Of a DNA stretch of 64,000 nt, positions 45,240 through 56,781 are shown piece by piece. How positions within the stretch are numbered: position 1 is the first letter of the stretch; every line of letters starts with the position of its first letter. This stretch comes from Pollenia angustigena (lineage: Eukaryota; Arthropoda; Insecta; Diptera; Polleniidae): NCBI GenBank assembly GCA_930367215.1, contig OV884058.1, positions 198,666,208-198,730,207 on the forward strand, written 5' to 3'. Under the pieces are notes generated by a model. The model saw nothing but the letters and a program-made list of their open reading frames with translations, made no database searches and was not told where the DNA came from. The translations under genes were made by a program, and so were the position numbers.

Positions 45240-46764
45240 AATCTGATGAGGATTTTGTTTTCAAAATAGTAAATGCTTTTTTTGTGCACTCACATTAGAC
45301 GAAGGAGAAGAAAAAAATATATATAATGCTCTAACTTTACGAAAGAAACGATTTCGAATCTATTTTTTTTCTTAACTAATGGTGTTTTCTTTTCTAAAAA
45401 ATAATGATGCATTATAGTTTTGTAATATATTTATTAGGTTACACGAACCCTTACAAAGTGATACATTTTTCTAAATTACAATGGAACAAAATAATAGCTA
45501 CGTTTTACACTCAACACTAATGTGTATTTAGCGTGTTAAATATTGAATGCAAAGTTTGTACTAAAAGCGATATTCACCACGCTTGTAGCAAATTTCAACA
45601 TTCGATTTTCTTACAATTCCAATAAGCGTTAAAAGCACTGATTTTCAATAATTAATATCAGCTGTTGTTAAACATTTTGCGACAAAAAAATGTAATAAAA
45701 GTAAAACAAACGAAAAACAAAAAGTTTTTATATCCATCACAATATAACTAAAAATCACAATATAACGCAAATTGTCCGCAAACACTAGAAAAAAATACTT
45801 GCTTGCATAAAAAAGTACTTTACGCAGATGCAAAAAAGGGTATTACCTCACACTCAGTTATAACTGCGGGTAAGAAATGGAATAAATTTGCCATTTATTG
45901 TTGCAACATGTTAAGAAAGGAAAACGACAACTTCTCACATTTTTGCATATATTTTTAGAATGGAACAAAAACCCGCACGAATGGTAGCATATATGGAACA
46001 TTATTGTCAGAAAAGAAAACACCATAAGACAATATGGTTAATCAGGAAAAACCTGAGTGATCTGTGTTGTTTGAGATATTTTCATATATTTGAGTTCAAC
46101 AGATGTTTTCTAACTTTTATTCAAAAAATCACGAAAAACCAATAAAAAAAAAATCCGTCGATCCACCATTACTACTAACGAGGTGTACAAAAATTTCCCA
46201 AGAAAAACTTTTTTGTGCAATTTCATATAATTTTGAACAATTTTGGGCAAACTATAGTGTTAGTTACATCTTTGTTCAGTAGTGGTAACACTGATCCATA
46301 CATAAAAACAAATGTATATACAAACTCTATGACTCTCAACCAAACTCTCTTTCATTAACAGTATCTAGCAAAACACTAATAATAAAAGAATTATTGACAA
46401 ATCGTTGTATAGGGGAATTTATAACTATGAGGGGGAGAGGCTGTAGTAACAATTAAAAAATTATTGTTAAATCTTTTTGAAGTCATTTCCCTATCAGAGT
46501 TTTGTTAAACTTTTTCTATTGTCAATATTTCTTGTTGTTTGAACTCTTTTTTTTTTTTAACTGTAACATAAATAGTAAATAACAGCAGAAAAAGTAGCTA
46601 GAAAGTGAAATCTGGCATTAAGATTTTTGTGTTGAATAAGATCGTGTTTCTTAAACATTTTACCTTTTTTTTATATGTAATTTTTTGTTGAAATCATTAA
46701 AAAAAGAAGACTTATCGGAATTTTTAGTAAAAACTCTATTTTAATTAGATATAAAAGGTGTTTT
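45240..46764. other. 1.5 kb without a recognised feature
   Basis: AT-rich; short ATG frames only (for example 45960-46145), with no domain. Confidence 0.4.
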
Positions 46765-47425
46765 TATACCTACACCACAATAGTGGAGAGGGTATTATGG
46801 ATTTGTAATGATGTGTGTAACGCCTTAAAATATTAGTCCTAGATCCGCTTTCTGAGTCGAACTAACAATGTCCGTCCGGTTGGCTGGCTGTCCTTGTAAC
46901 CTTCTGCGCAAAATACAGGTCGCAATTTTGGAGATAATTTGATAAAATTTAGCTCATAGGTTCTTATTGGCACAAGGACCAAGCCTATTGAAAATGGGCC
47001 GAATCTTAGGACCACGAGGGAAGATAGGGAAAAATATATTCCTCTCCGAAACAAACTATCAAACCGATTTTAATGAAATTTAAAACATTGATAGAACCAT
47101 ATCTATATGGACACAAAAGGGATGCATTTTTTAAAAAATAGGAAAACGAGGGGAGATAGGGACAATTTCTGCCTCTCAAACCGATTTAAATGAAATTTAA
47201 AACATATATAGAGCCATATCTATATGGACACATAAGCTATACAGTTTTTCAAAAATAGGACCACAAGGTGAGGTAGGGGCAATTTCTGCCTCTCACAAAC
47301 TTTCAAACCGATTTTCATGAAGTTTATAAATAGATAAATCCATATTTATATGGACACATAAGCGTGATGTCTTTTTAAATACTGTAGCATATGGTCGGAC
47401 TTGACCGACTATACTTTCTTACTTG
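46765..47425 (+). mobile_element. DINE-1-like Helentron, subfamily A, copy 2
   Basis: TATACCTACACCACAATAGT, GGAGAGGGTATTATGG at the start; GTCCGTCCGGTTGGCTGGCT; 3' end ATATGGTCGGACTTGACCGA, CTATACTTTCTTACTTG. Full length for the subfamily. Confidence 0.87.
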
Positions 47426-47552
47426 TTTTTACTACAATATGGTTAGCTGTCAAACGAACTGTCATACTGCGCACACTTTTTGACATTTTGATCAGTATAC
47501 TCTGGCAAATCATCATGAACTTAAAAAAAAAATCTACCTAATTATCCACTTT

Positions 47553-47795
47553 TATAAAAATCAGTCATCGTTTCGCGCAATTTTTAGACGACTTTGGGAT
47601 ATCGATAACGCACGGCTAATTTTTGGTTTAACGGGGATTGTAAATAAACATAGTTGGCACATATGGAGTAACCCCAATCCAAAACAGATCCTACAGACTC
47701 CATTACATCTAGAAAAATTTACTATTTGGAGCGATTTGCACGCTGATAGCATCGTCGAACATTATTTCTTTAAAAATTTGGAATTCCCGAAATAA
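47553..47795 (+). pseudogene. Mariner-type transposase fragment (DD41D-like)
   Basis: Reading frame without a start: ARLIFGLTGIVNKHSWHIWS, then QTPLHLEKFTIWSDLHADSI, then VEHYFFKNLEF. This is the region around and after the first catalytic block, equivalent to FWLNGYVNKQNRRFW and HPEKVTVWYGLLA in the copy at 35129. Only this central part remains. Confidence 0.7.
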
Positions 47796-48385
47796 TTTTC
47801 AAATCTTAACGTCATACATTTTTCCTTCAAACAAAAAATTTTTGGATTAAAATGTTTGTGTTGTTTTTCAAAAAAAAATATCCTTTATCTAAATACTATA
47901 ATCGGTGAAACCGTTTTAAGGTCTTTTATTTTTGAAAATCAAGATAATTCAAGAAATTATGATCTTAAAACACATTTTTTTTTATATCACAATTTCAAAC
48001 TTACTGCTTGCTACCGTATAAAAAAAATGCTATTTCGGCTGTGCTGAATCTTTGATACCCTTCGCCAAGAGTAAGGATTAGGCTTTATATCATAAAACTA
48101 TAAACTAATATTAATAAAAAATGACCTCTTAGTATTATAAATCGTTGCGGATTAAAGTATAATTCGTTTGGGTTTTATGAGTACTAAAGTATTTTCCGAG
48201 AGTGGGGCCTAAGTAAATCTTCCCAAAATTTTGTAGTATGACGCAAATTTGTGCAAATTTTAATGAGGATCGGTGCCAATTTATATTAGTTTTGTAACAA
48301 AAATATACATTTTTTAGGGAGGTTATTCCATAATTGGTTTCACCACCGAACTTATTGTGGTGGCCTTCAATCCCAAACTACTTAA

Positions 48386-48749
48386 AGCTAGTTTACACTA
48401 TCTTACAAGTCTTACGTACTCGTACTCCATAATACTTTGTGAGATAGAAATTTTATGAGTTTTGTTGCGACTGTCAAAAAATCTAATTCAACATGACAGT
48501 TTGTGTTCACACCATCACACAAAGTATAAACACTTACACATGAAATAAAATGCAACCCTGATCCAATAAAAAGAATCATTGTTTAGAAATGTTTCAAAAA
48601 AAAAAAAACGAGGAAGTCGTATGGGATGTCAAACTTTTTTCATAATACTTGTCATTTTCGTGACACATTGCATTCACACTATCACACTTTGTCATATAAC
48701 TTGAGTTTTTGACATGTATTAATACAAAGTATAACAGTGTAATCTAGTC
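48386..48749. mobile_element. TA/TTAA-target MITE, copy 2
   Basis: AGCTAGTTTACACTATC and its inverse GTGTAATCTAGTC; flanks TTAA (48382-48385) and TTTA (48750-48753). The body is closely similar to 30642-31014. Confidence 0.75.
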
Positions 48750-48787
48750 TTTAGTAGAAATTAAAACAATTAGACACCAAAACTATT

Positions 48788-49390
48788 TATACCCACACCA
48801 CAATAGTGGAGAGGGTATTACATATGCATTTGTGCTGATGTGTGTAACGCCTTAAAATATTGGTCCTAGACCCACCTTAAAGTATTCCGATCGACTCAGA
48901 ATCACTTACTGAGTCGAACTAACGATGTCCGTCCGGCTGGCTGGCAGGCTGGCTGGCTGGATGTCCATGTAACTTTGTGCGCAAAGTACAGGTCGCAATT
49001 TTGGAGATAATTTGATAAAATTTGGGACATAGGTTTTTATTGACACAAGGACCAAGCCTATTGAAAATGGGCCAAATCGTAGGACCACGAGGGAAGATAG
49101 GGGGAAATTTCTTCCTCTCAGAAACTATCAAACCGATTTTAATGAAATTTAAAACATAGATAGATCCATATCTGTATGGACACATAAGCTGTACAGTTTT
49201 TCAAAAATAGGATCACAAGGGGAGGTAGGGGGCAATTTCTGCCCCTCACAAACATTTAACCCGATTTTAATAAGTTTTATAAACATAGATAAATCCATAT
49301 TTATATGGACATATAAGCATGATGTGTTTTTTAATACTGTGGTGTAGGGTATCATATGGTCGGGCTTGACCGACTATACTTTCTTACTTG
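48788..49390 (+). mobile_element. DINE-1-like Helentron, subfamily A, copy 3
   Basis: TATACCCACACCACAATAGT start and TTTCTTACTTG end, inserted in ACTATTT|TCTTTTC of the subfamily B copy with no visible TSD, as expected for Helentron integration between T residues. Confidence 0.88.
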
Positions 49391-49814
49391 TTTTCTTTTC
49401 GATTAAGTCTTTCGAAAGTGAGCGTGTTTTCAACAGACGGACAGACAGACGCTAAATCGATTTAGAATTACTCAAGGACCCTGAATATGGGTCCTCTGCG
49501 ATGAATATTGGAAAAGCTTCACACGGAATGACAAACTTAGTAAACCACCACTAGCGGTGGAGGGTATAAGAAAAATTAAAAAAAAAATAGATCATTTCAA
49601 TTTAGAACAAATTTTTATCATTAAAAAAAAATGTATTTTAAATCAATAAAGTTTTTAGATAAGAATGAGACATGCTCGCTCTATTTCTAAAAACACCAGA
49701 TGTCATAGATGTGGGTGCTAATCGTTCAATTTATTTTTCAGGTTGAACTTAATAAAACTCACTTAATAGAGTGGTAACAACACAAAATTGTATTAAATGA
49801 ATGAGCCTTATGTA

Positions 49815-50495
49815 TAGGGTGTTTTTTTTTAGCTGCATGAGAAATTTAAATGTTGATACAAGACAAAAATATTGTTGGAATGAATTTTTGTATGGCATTT
49901 ATTTTTTAAATTTGATTTCCGGCATATGTCCCCCGCGGCTACGATTTACATAGTCTACTCGATCAGTCCAATTTTGAACTACTTTATGTAATAAATCTGG
50001 AAGTATAGCGCGATATTTACATATATAAAGCTGTATTTGTCGACATAAACCAATGACTTCACATAGCCCCATGAAAAGAACTCCAGAGGCGTTAAATTGC
50101 ACGAACGTGTGGGCAAGTGAACAGGTTGTCACCAAATTGATTTTGCAATAAATCGCGCGCTGCTTTAATGGTAGCTCCTTGCTCATTTCGATAAAGCGTC
50201 TAAACCGTTCTAAACAGTAAATTAGAATGGATTTAATGACGACTTTTTAACTGCTTGCGCATTGTCTACGCTATAAAACTGCAATTTTGCTTATTGCCAA
50301 TTAACCAGATATGCTTAGTCAAATAGACGAAGTTCTCTATGAACTTTGCGAACAGCTTTATTTCTTTTTTAAGTTAACCGATTCATGATGACTTGTTAAG
50401 CCTTACTGAACAGAAATGTCAACACTGTTTGACATTCTCAGCTGTCAAGCCATAGTTATCGATATCAAAAGTTCTCATGCAGCTTAAAATACAAG
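49815..50495 (-). mobile_element. Mariner-type element, DD41D-like, deleted
   Basis: TAGCTGCATGAGAA at 49830 and TTCTCATGCAGCTTA at 50472 are inverted ends within GTGTTTTTTTTTAGC-type termini. The element is only about 680 bp and holds a C-terminal transposase fragment. Confidence 0.7.
49899..50186 (-). pseudogene. Mariner-type transposase C-terminal fragment
   Basis: FMGLCEVIGLCRQIQLYICK followed by LLHKVVQNWTDRVDYVNRSR and GGHMPEIKFKK. This is the region after the third catalytic residue (normally LTPLDFFLWG) to the end, comparable to VCQNWTKRMDHLRCSHGQHL in the 35129 copy. All catalytic blocks are missing or unrecognisable. The N-terminal part of the frame is probably unrelated readthrough. 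Confidence 0.7.
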
Positions 50496-51820
50496 TGTAC
50501 CGATTACAGTGTGCTAGTTTTGTATATGTAACAAGCGGAGCACCCAGAGGGTAAACCTAGTACGAGTACGCTAAATCCATTGTTGGATAATTATATTTTC
50601 TTAAAAGGACGTTTACATATCAACGAAAACTAGAAGATTGGATTTGAAATCTCCTCAAAATCTTGTGTATTCACATTGTACTTTTCTAACATTAGCAAGA
50701 TTTTGTTTGTATAACATAAAAAGCTTAAATGTTCTTGTTCTTAATTATAATACCCAATTTATGTGCCTTTTTTATTACTGAAAACATGTAAAATTTTTTC
50801 ATTCTTCCTCAAAAATATCCAAAAATAATAACTGAAAAAAGTATAAAAGATTTAACTACAGCAGTCTTAGCAAATAATAGATAATGCCAACTTTTGGATC
50901 TTTGCCCATTGAAAGTGCCATTATTCATTCACGAAGATTGCTACCGGGTCAAAGTATCAAAGTATTTTGATACCAGCTATACGACATAAACTTGGGCGAT
51001 AGTTGGTTCAAGAGGATGAGTAGAAAAGACTAACCTCAGTACCTGTCGTGTCGGCCTAACCTCAGCATGGTCTTAACCTCTAGGTGACAAAGAAAGAGTT
51101 TAACAACGTAGGATTTTTTAGGGTACAATTAAGAATAATTTTACCCTCGCCCCTTGTTTGATTAACCTCAGCTGCGTTAAAAAAGATGGCAGCATCTGTT
51201 AAATACCAATAGAAAACAGAAAAATAACACTCAGGATTAATTAAGTTGTTTTTACTTGCTTTAAGTACGAGTCGTACTTAAAAGTTCAAGTACGATAAAC
51301 ACTAAAACGTACTTAAAACTGTCCTAAATGGGATTATTTTCGAAAATCAATACCGGAATTTCTTAAAATAATTACAAAATTCTTAAATCAAGTAAAAAAA
51401 GATTGAGCTTTTCGTTGGTACTGCCACTCTGAGAGTAAAATTACAAAGTTTTTCAAAGTTGGTTGTACATAAACAAGCGTGTTTCTGAAGTTGCCTTTAA
51501 GAGGTTGGGGGGGGGGATGTATCATACAACGTGCGAGCGAGTTATCTTACGCAATGGTGATAGGGAATGACCACCATGTTCATTCAACTTTTCTCTTTCG
51601 AATTTCTTCGACCGATTTCTGCGCTCGAATCGTGAAAAATTTTGTTCTTAGAATTCACTTGTGCCAACGCTTCTGCGGCTGAAATTTTAACGATATCGTG
51701 TTTCATGAATAATAACATTAATTTTATTTTTAGTTGACATAAAAATCTAACCACAACTCTTTAAATTGATAAAACTAAATGCACAGATATAATTGAAATA
51801 CTCTCTATAACATATTTCTG
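50496..51820. other. 1.3 kb without a recognised feature
   Basis: Slightly less AT-rich than average. No domain in any frame. A G-run (GGGGGGGG) lies at about 51509-51516. Confidence 0.4.
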
Positions 51821-51849
51821 TATAAGGGTGGTTAAATTTTCAGGCAGTT

Positions 51850-52274
51850 ACTGTGAATGGTGTTCGCTATCGTGAGATGATAACGAACTTTTTATTGCCC
51901 GAATTGGTAGATATGGATGTGGACGATAAGTGGTTACAACAGGACGGTGCCACTTGCCACACAGCTAACGAAGCAATGGTTCTATTCCGCGACAAATTTA
52001 ATGGCCGTGTTATCTCACGTGGTGGCGATGTCAATTGGCCGCCAAGATCATGTGATTTGACACCGTTGGACTTCTTTCTTTGGGGTTATTTGAAGAAAAG
52101 GTGTACGTCGATAAGCCAGCAACAATTCAAGAGCTAAAGGATGAGATAATTCGGCACATTAACGGCATAGAACCTCAATTATGCCTCAGCATCATCGAAA
52201 ATTTGGACCATCGGAAGGAGGTGTGCCGCCGAGGTACCGGCGGCCATTTAGCCGATATTTTGTTCCACACATAA
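51850..52274 (+). pseudogene. Mariner-type transposase, DD41D, C-terminal half
   Basis: VTVNGVRYREMITNFLLPEL leads to the second catalytic block WLQQDGATCHTANEAMVLFR and the third block NWPPRSCDLTPLDFFLWGYL. Exactly 41 residues separate the two aspartates, the DD41D arrangement of the rosa-type mariners. A frameshift at about 52097-52102 moves the frame to KVYVDKPATIQELKDEIIRH, after which the C-terminus runs to a stop at 52274. The N-terminal half and first catalytic aspartate are deleted, so it is inactive. It is the best-preserved catalytic core of this family in the window. Confidence 0.88.
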
Positions 52275-52729
52275 CCCTGCGGGAAATTTGTGTTAATTGG
52301 CTTTAAGGCACTTATCCCGTGACAAGTCAAAGCAGTTTTATAATAAAAAGGAACGAATTGTGATGGGTTAAAACAGAACATATCACTTAACTGGTGATAA
52401 TGTGCTAAAAGAGTAGTTACTCCAGAAGGTAATTAACAAACAACTTGTCATGCAACTGGATTTTGTGTGGGTAATGACTGATTGATTCTGGTTCTGGTTC
52501 TATTAATTTAAATGAAGGTAATCCGCCCTAATAACATGGTTCATTTGGGACAATATTTGCGACAGGCATTATTTTAGCTGAAATTTAATGTGTCCATTTA
52601 GGTTGTTTCTGTGACCTGTTACAAAGCGTCAAAAAGTTGCCAATTAACCCCCTCGTAGGACATCGCCATGTTATAGTGACAAGTCCCCTTCATATAAAGT
52701 GTTAGAACTCGAACCGGTCCCTATAACTA

Positions 52730-52828
52730 TAGAACTGTCACGTGACAAGTTAAGTGTTAGTTCCCTTTCCTCTAGGGATAGAACTGTCACGTAACAAGTT
52801 AAGTGTTAGTTCCCTTTCCTCTAGGGAA
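52730..52828. repeat. 49-bp tandem duplication
   Basis: Two units (from 52731 and 52780), AGAACTGTCACGTRACAAGT then TAAGTGTTAGTTCCCTTTCC, differ at one or two positions. Confidence 0.9.
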
Positions 52829-53890
52829 TTGGACCATACCAATATTATCATAATTAAAATAAATGACAATAATATCCTAAATAATTTGTGTTTTATTCAA
52901 AATCAACATCGACCCTTAAAATTTAACCACCCTTTATAAACATTTTATATTTTCATACACACGGTTAAGATTTTTAAATTTCTGTATCCCCTACTTCATA
53001 ATAGATATTTTGACAATAACTACTTACTTAATAGATTACCAACCCTTTTAAAAACCTAATTTGCTAGTTAATAACTACTTTTTTGCTCAGTTTATATTAT
53101 TAAAGAAACAATAGAAATACGTACAACAAGATAAGACAATGAAAATAGGCAACAAATAGTAGCAGAACATAAGTGAAAATAAATATTTTTTTTACCTATT
53201 TATTTGTTTACTCTATTTTTTTTTTTTTTTTGGCTAAAAACATATTGCGCCGTTAAAAAATAGGTTTGTATGGGCTTCAAAAAAAAAAAAGGTAAGTTTG
53301 CTATACTCGGCTATGCCGAATCTTTGAAACCCTCCACCGACAGTTCGAATGTTTTAGGAGTAACATACATATGTATGATGTCTATTTATTATTATTATCT
53401 TTATAAAAACAGACATCAGCATTTAAATTGTTTGCGGTTTAGGCCTATATAAAATAATTGACCTACAATCAGAATGTTTTATGCTTTTTTTTTAGCAGTT
53501 TTAGCTAGCTTGAGTAAAATATCATGATTCGTATGTAACTAGGGAATGGTAAATGGATACCAAAATCGATTTTCGATTTTTCGATCGACTTTTTTTATTA
53601 CGGTTTTTGAAATCGATTAATCGAACCTCAAAGTCGATTTTAAAATCGATTTCAAAATCGTTTAAGATAAATTTGCAAACTCATACCTTATATCACAAAG
53701 GGGTATACTCCAGCATTTTTTTTTGGAAAACTACTAGATAAATTGAACTGAGATTTTTACAGTGTGTAGATATGACTACTTTTTCTAATTTTCCTGCAAA
53801 AAGTGAAAATGTGTAAATTTTGAGATCGCCTTTAGAGGAACAAGTACATGTACATTTTACATATTAAAATTGTGTTATTCCTTCGACAAT

Positions 53891-53998
53891 CAGGCCTGTC
53901 ACATAAATTAATTCTGATCGAAAGTGCAAGTGATTTCGTATCTTGCTTCACATTTAACGAAATCACTTTTGATCGGATTTAATTCTGTGACAAGCCTG
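53891..53998. repeat. 108-bp MITE in the hAT element
   Basis: CAGGCCTGTCACA is inverted as TGTGACAAGCCTG, and TTCTGATCGAAAGTG as CACTTTTGATCGGA. No clear TSD. Confidence 0.7.
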
Positions 53999-54032
53999 AA
54001 TTTATCGATAGTATTTACATAACTTACATAAC

Positions 54033-54063
<31 letters not shown>

Positions 54064-54182
54064 CCCTAAGCTACTCCCGCAAAGCTTTTCGCTTGTCTGC
54101 AGGAAACCAGAGTCTCTGGCGGGAATCGAACCCGCAACTCCGGCGCTGATAGACTAGCTTACTACCAGCTAGCCTACCGGGG
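54033..54182 (-). mobile_element. tRNA-derived SINE, copy 2
   Basis: Minus strand: head CCCCGGTAGGCTAGCTGG, D-arm-like AGCTGGTAGTAAGCT, B box GGTTCGATTCC, end of head at CGCCAGAGAC. A body of about 55 nt (TTTCCTGCAGACAAGCG, GCTTTGCGGGAGTAGC) follows and then a 27-nt poly(A) tail (poly T at 54033-54059). The body is absent from copy 1, so two structural variants exist. It is nested in the hAT element. Confidence 0.75.
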
Positions 54183-55032
54183 ATTATGACAGTAGTTCCT
54201 GATCGGTAGCGACTGATTCTTTGCTAAGTTACTATTAAGTTAGTTTAAAAAAAAAAAAACGTTTGCATGCCATTGATGCCAGAAAGATGCAGAGACATTT
54301 CCTTGTAATTTCGTATTTGTTAGGATAAATTACGTACTTTTTGTTTTTTCACTCTGCTTATAACTAGATTTAAATATCGCTCACAGAGCCCTTATATTAA
54401 ACTTGGAAGTATATCAAGGATACTAATAGGAAAATACGTAAAATTACAACTTTAAACTCGGAAAACTGCATTAGCATACCTACAGACGTATGTACGCTAG
54501 TGTAATTACAAAAAAAAAAAAATTATGAAACCACTTGCAGTCGAGGAAGTTTTTTGTGTAATTTAAGAATATTAACTGGATTTTTGTGTTTTTTAAAAAA
54601 AGTTCCCCCTTTCATTCGGATGAAAAAAAGTGAAAAAGTCATTAATTTTTTAAAAATTACATACTGTTTTTGCTTTATTCAAAAGGTTAGTAATAATGCC
54701 CGTAAATTCAACAAACAGATATCTGGTCGTGTTTGTACCCAACAGTTATATTTACCTATGCGGTAAAACTAGTTTGGTAATTTCAACGTTAAATTTACCT
54801 ACGTGTTTGCTCCTTTAAATTTTCTTTAAAAATATGGCAACATTTGTGTTTTTATTAATTTTTTGAATTAACTGTCAAAAATGGATGGTGTAAAATACAC
54901 TACAGTTTAATCAGTAGATAAGACATGCGTATTAAAATTATGAAAAATTCGTTACAACATAGATATCTATACACAGCTAGACATCTATTTGTAGGAATTA
55001 CGGGCATAAGTACAGAATGTACAAACAAAAAT

Positions 55033-56781
55033 TTAAAAATTATTTTTTCCTATGAACTTTAGATTCAAAAATTCAAATTTTTTCGAGTTCGCATGTAGTC
55101 CCTCCATCAGTTTTACAGCACGTTCAGCATTTTGGTTAGATCTGGGAATGTCAATTAATGACTCCACGACTGACCAGTGCATCTTCAAACACGTAATTGC
55201 CTTCTGCATTTTGTCTTGGTGAGTGAGGTTAACAGTTCATTGAAGGACGATTCGTTGTAGTGTTGCGACTGGAACCAAGCATTTGCCCATTCATAGCAGA
55301 TGAAGTCGCATGCTGTACTGAGGATGTGGCGCCACTCTGGCATCAGAAAAAATGTTATAACAGCGTATATTGCACGCGAGTTCCATCTTGCCTGGTGTAA
55401 GTTTGGGAGTTTCTTCCAGCTGATTCGGGGTCATTGTGAAGTTGTTTTGTAATGACGATATGCCTGACATAGTTCATACAAGAACTTTAAATCATCTCGC
55501 CATCCAGGGTTCTCGTCTGTGTAAACATCATCTGTCGCAACTTGGTGGTAATGAGCCTGAAGAGAGACATAGTTTTCTCTTAATTTGCCAATGAAAGAAT
55601 AGTTGAGTTCTGGTTTGCTCGTTGGCTCTTGAATAAGGAAATTCATGACATGCTTCAGAAGGAGGTCGAGTACATGGTGCTGACAGCCAATGTATTGTGG
55701 CTTTTGAAAGCCCTTGCTCAAGGCATCATCCTGTATCAGCTTTACAATCCCGTGTTAACGACCGGTATTTACTGCTGTCGTGTCGCAGATTATCATGCGA
55801 ATATTTCCCCAAGCATCGTATTCATCAATTAGTTGATGTAGTTCCTTGGGAATGACCGCGGCAGAACCACTCTCACATTTTAGAATACCGAGTTTAATTT
55901 CGGTTGTGGTATTTTTCAGCAGAACTACTTGATACTCTTTCCCTTGGATTCTTTTACCATCAAACTGAAGACAATAGGGATCTTTGCTTTGAAGTTTTTT
56001 AAAAATGTTGGCTTTCATTTGCTGTCCTTCTGAGATTACTCGTTTCCAGACACCCGACTGACTTGAAACAGGCACATCATGACCCTGTTAAGAAATGGTC
56101 GCAAGAACGTTATGTGCTTTATGTGTAGAAATGTTGTTTTCCAGTACCAGTAAACTTGCTGTTGTAGTGCTTGTTCTTTTGTACTTCGGTTTGCATTCCG
56201 AAGAAGATGACCCAAGAAGACTTGGGTTAAGAATCGGAGGCAGATTCAGAGACATTATCATGTGTGTGTTGCGTTTGAAAAGTACTGGTTTGAGCTTGAG
56301 ATATTGATAGTCGGATTCGTTTTCTTGGGTGAATTGGTTCCAAAGGGGCTTGTTTGACCGTTGAATAGCCAACCTTGCCTCCACTTTCAACTTGACTCTG
56401 GTAGAACTCTTTATCTTCCAAGCATTTCCATTCTCCATTCACGTTGGTGCCATCATATAACTGAGAAAGTGTTGCAGTGAATTTTTCAGACGGTTTCTTT
56501 TTGTCATTTAGATCAATCAAACGATTAAGGCTCTTTCTAATGAGTGCGCTGGATAAAAGTGGAAAGTCTAGAGTTTCCCTCCAGAGCAATTCTATATCCG
56601 TAATCATATTTTTGATTCAATCCAGTCGCCGTTTCTCGCTGTTGAACAGAAAAGTGAAGTTTCCAAGCTTTTCAACAGATGGAATGTTTGGATCCCTTTT
56701 CTGTTTGGAAGAGGAAGGTAGATTCTTCGTCCAAGTATACCTGTTTGCCTTAACACTATTGCCGGAGTTTTTAGAAGACAT
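55033..56781 (-). pseudogene. hAT transposase pseudogene
   Basis: It probably starts at the ATG at 56781 (MSSKNSGNSVKANRYTWTKN) and stops at 55033, about 580 codons, the normal length for hAT transposases. The catalytic-core signs are YCLQFDGKRI (first Asp), RMIICDTTAVNTGR (second Asp) and YIGCQHHVLDLLLKH (the CxxH motif of hAT enzymes). Then come LPNLHQARWNSRAIYAVITF and IPRSNQNAERAVKLMEGL. The frame is broken by a stop near 56615, a frameshift between about 56230 and 56300, a stop near 56085, damage between 55721 and 55755, and another stop near 55431. The N-terminal zinc-finger region is not recognisable. It lies inside its own TIRs on the minus strand. Confidence 0.85.

Larger units (their letters stand above)
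48010..49570 (-). mobile_element. DINE-1-like subfamily B, interrupted twice
   Basis: Minus-strand 5' end at about 49566: TTATACCCTCCACCGCTAGT with the hairpin CCACCGCTAGTGGTGG, then GTCTGTCTGTCCGTCTG. Minus-strand 3' end near 48010-48060: GGGTATCAAAGATTCAGCAC, AGCCGAAATAGC. A MITE (48386-48749) and a subfamily A element (48788-49390) sit inside. The order before interruption is confirmed by the related copy at 57880-58060. Confidence 0.82.
51825..52934 (+). mobile_element. Mariner-type element, DD41D-like, 5'-deleted
   Basis: AGGGTGGTTAAATTTT at the left and AAAATTTAACCACCCTT at the right are inverted, with TA at 51823-51824 and 52935-52936. The left end is joined directly to the middle of the transposase. 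The 3' part holds a GTGACAAGT-rich insertion and a 49-bp duplication. Confidence 0.82.

Noticed and set aside
54100..54182. A functional tRNA gene
   Set aside because: The head has B-box and D-arm likeness, but the acceptor and anticodon arms do not close cleanly, and the sequence continues into a body and poly(A) tail, as in a SINE. A related A-tailed copy is at 20606.
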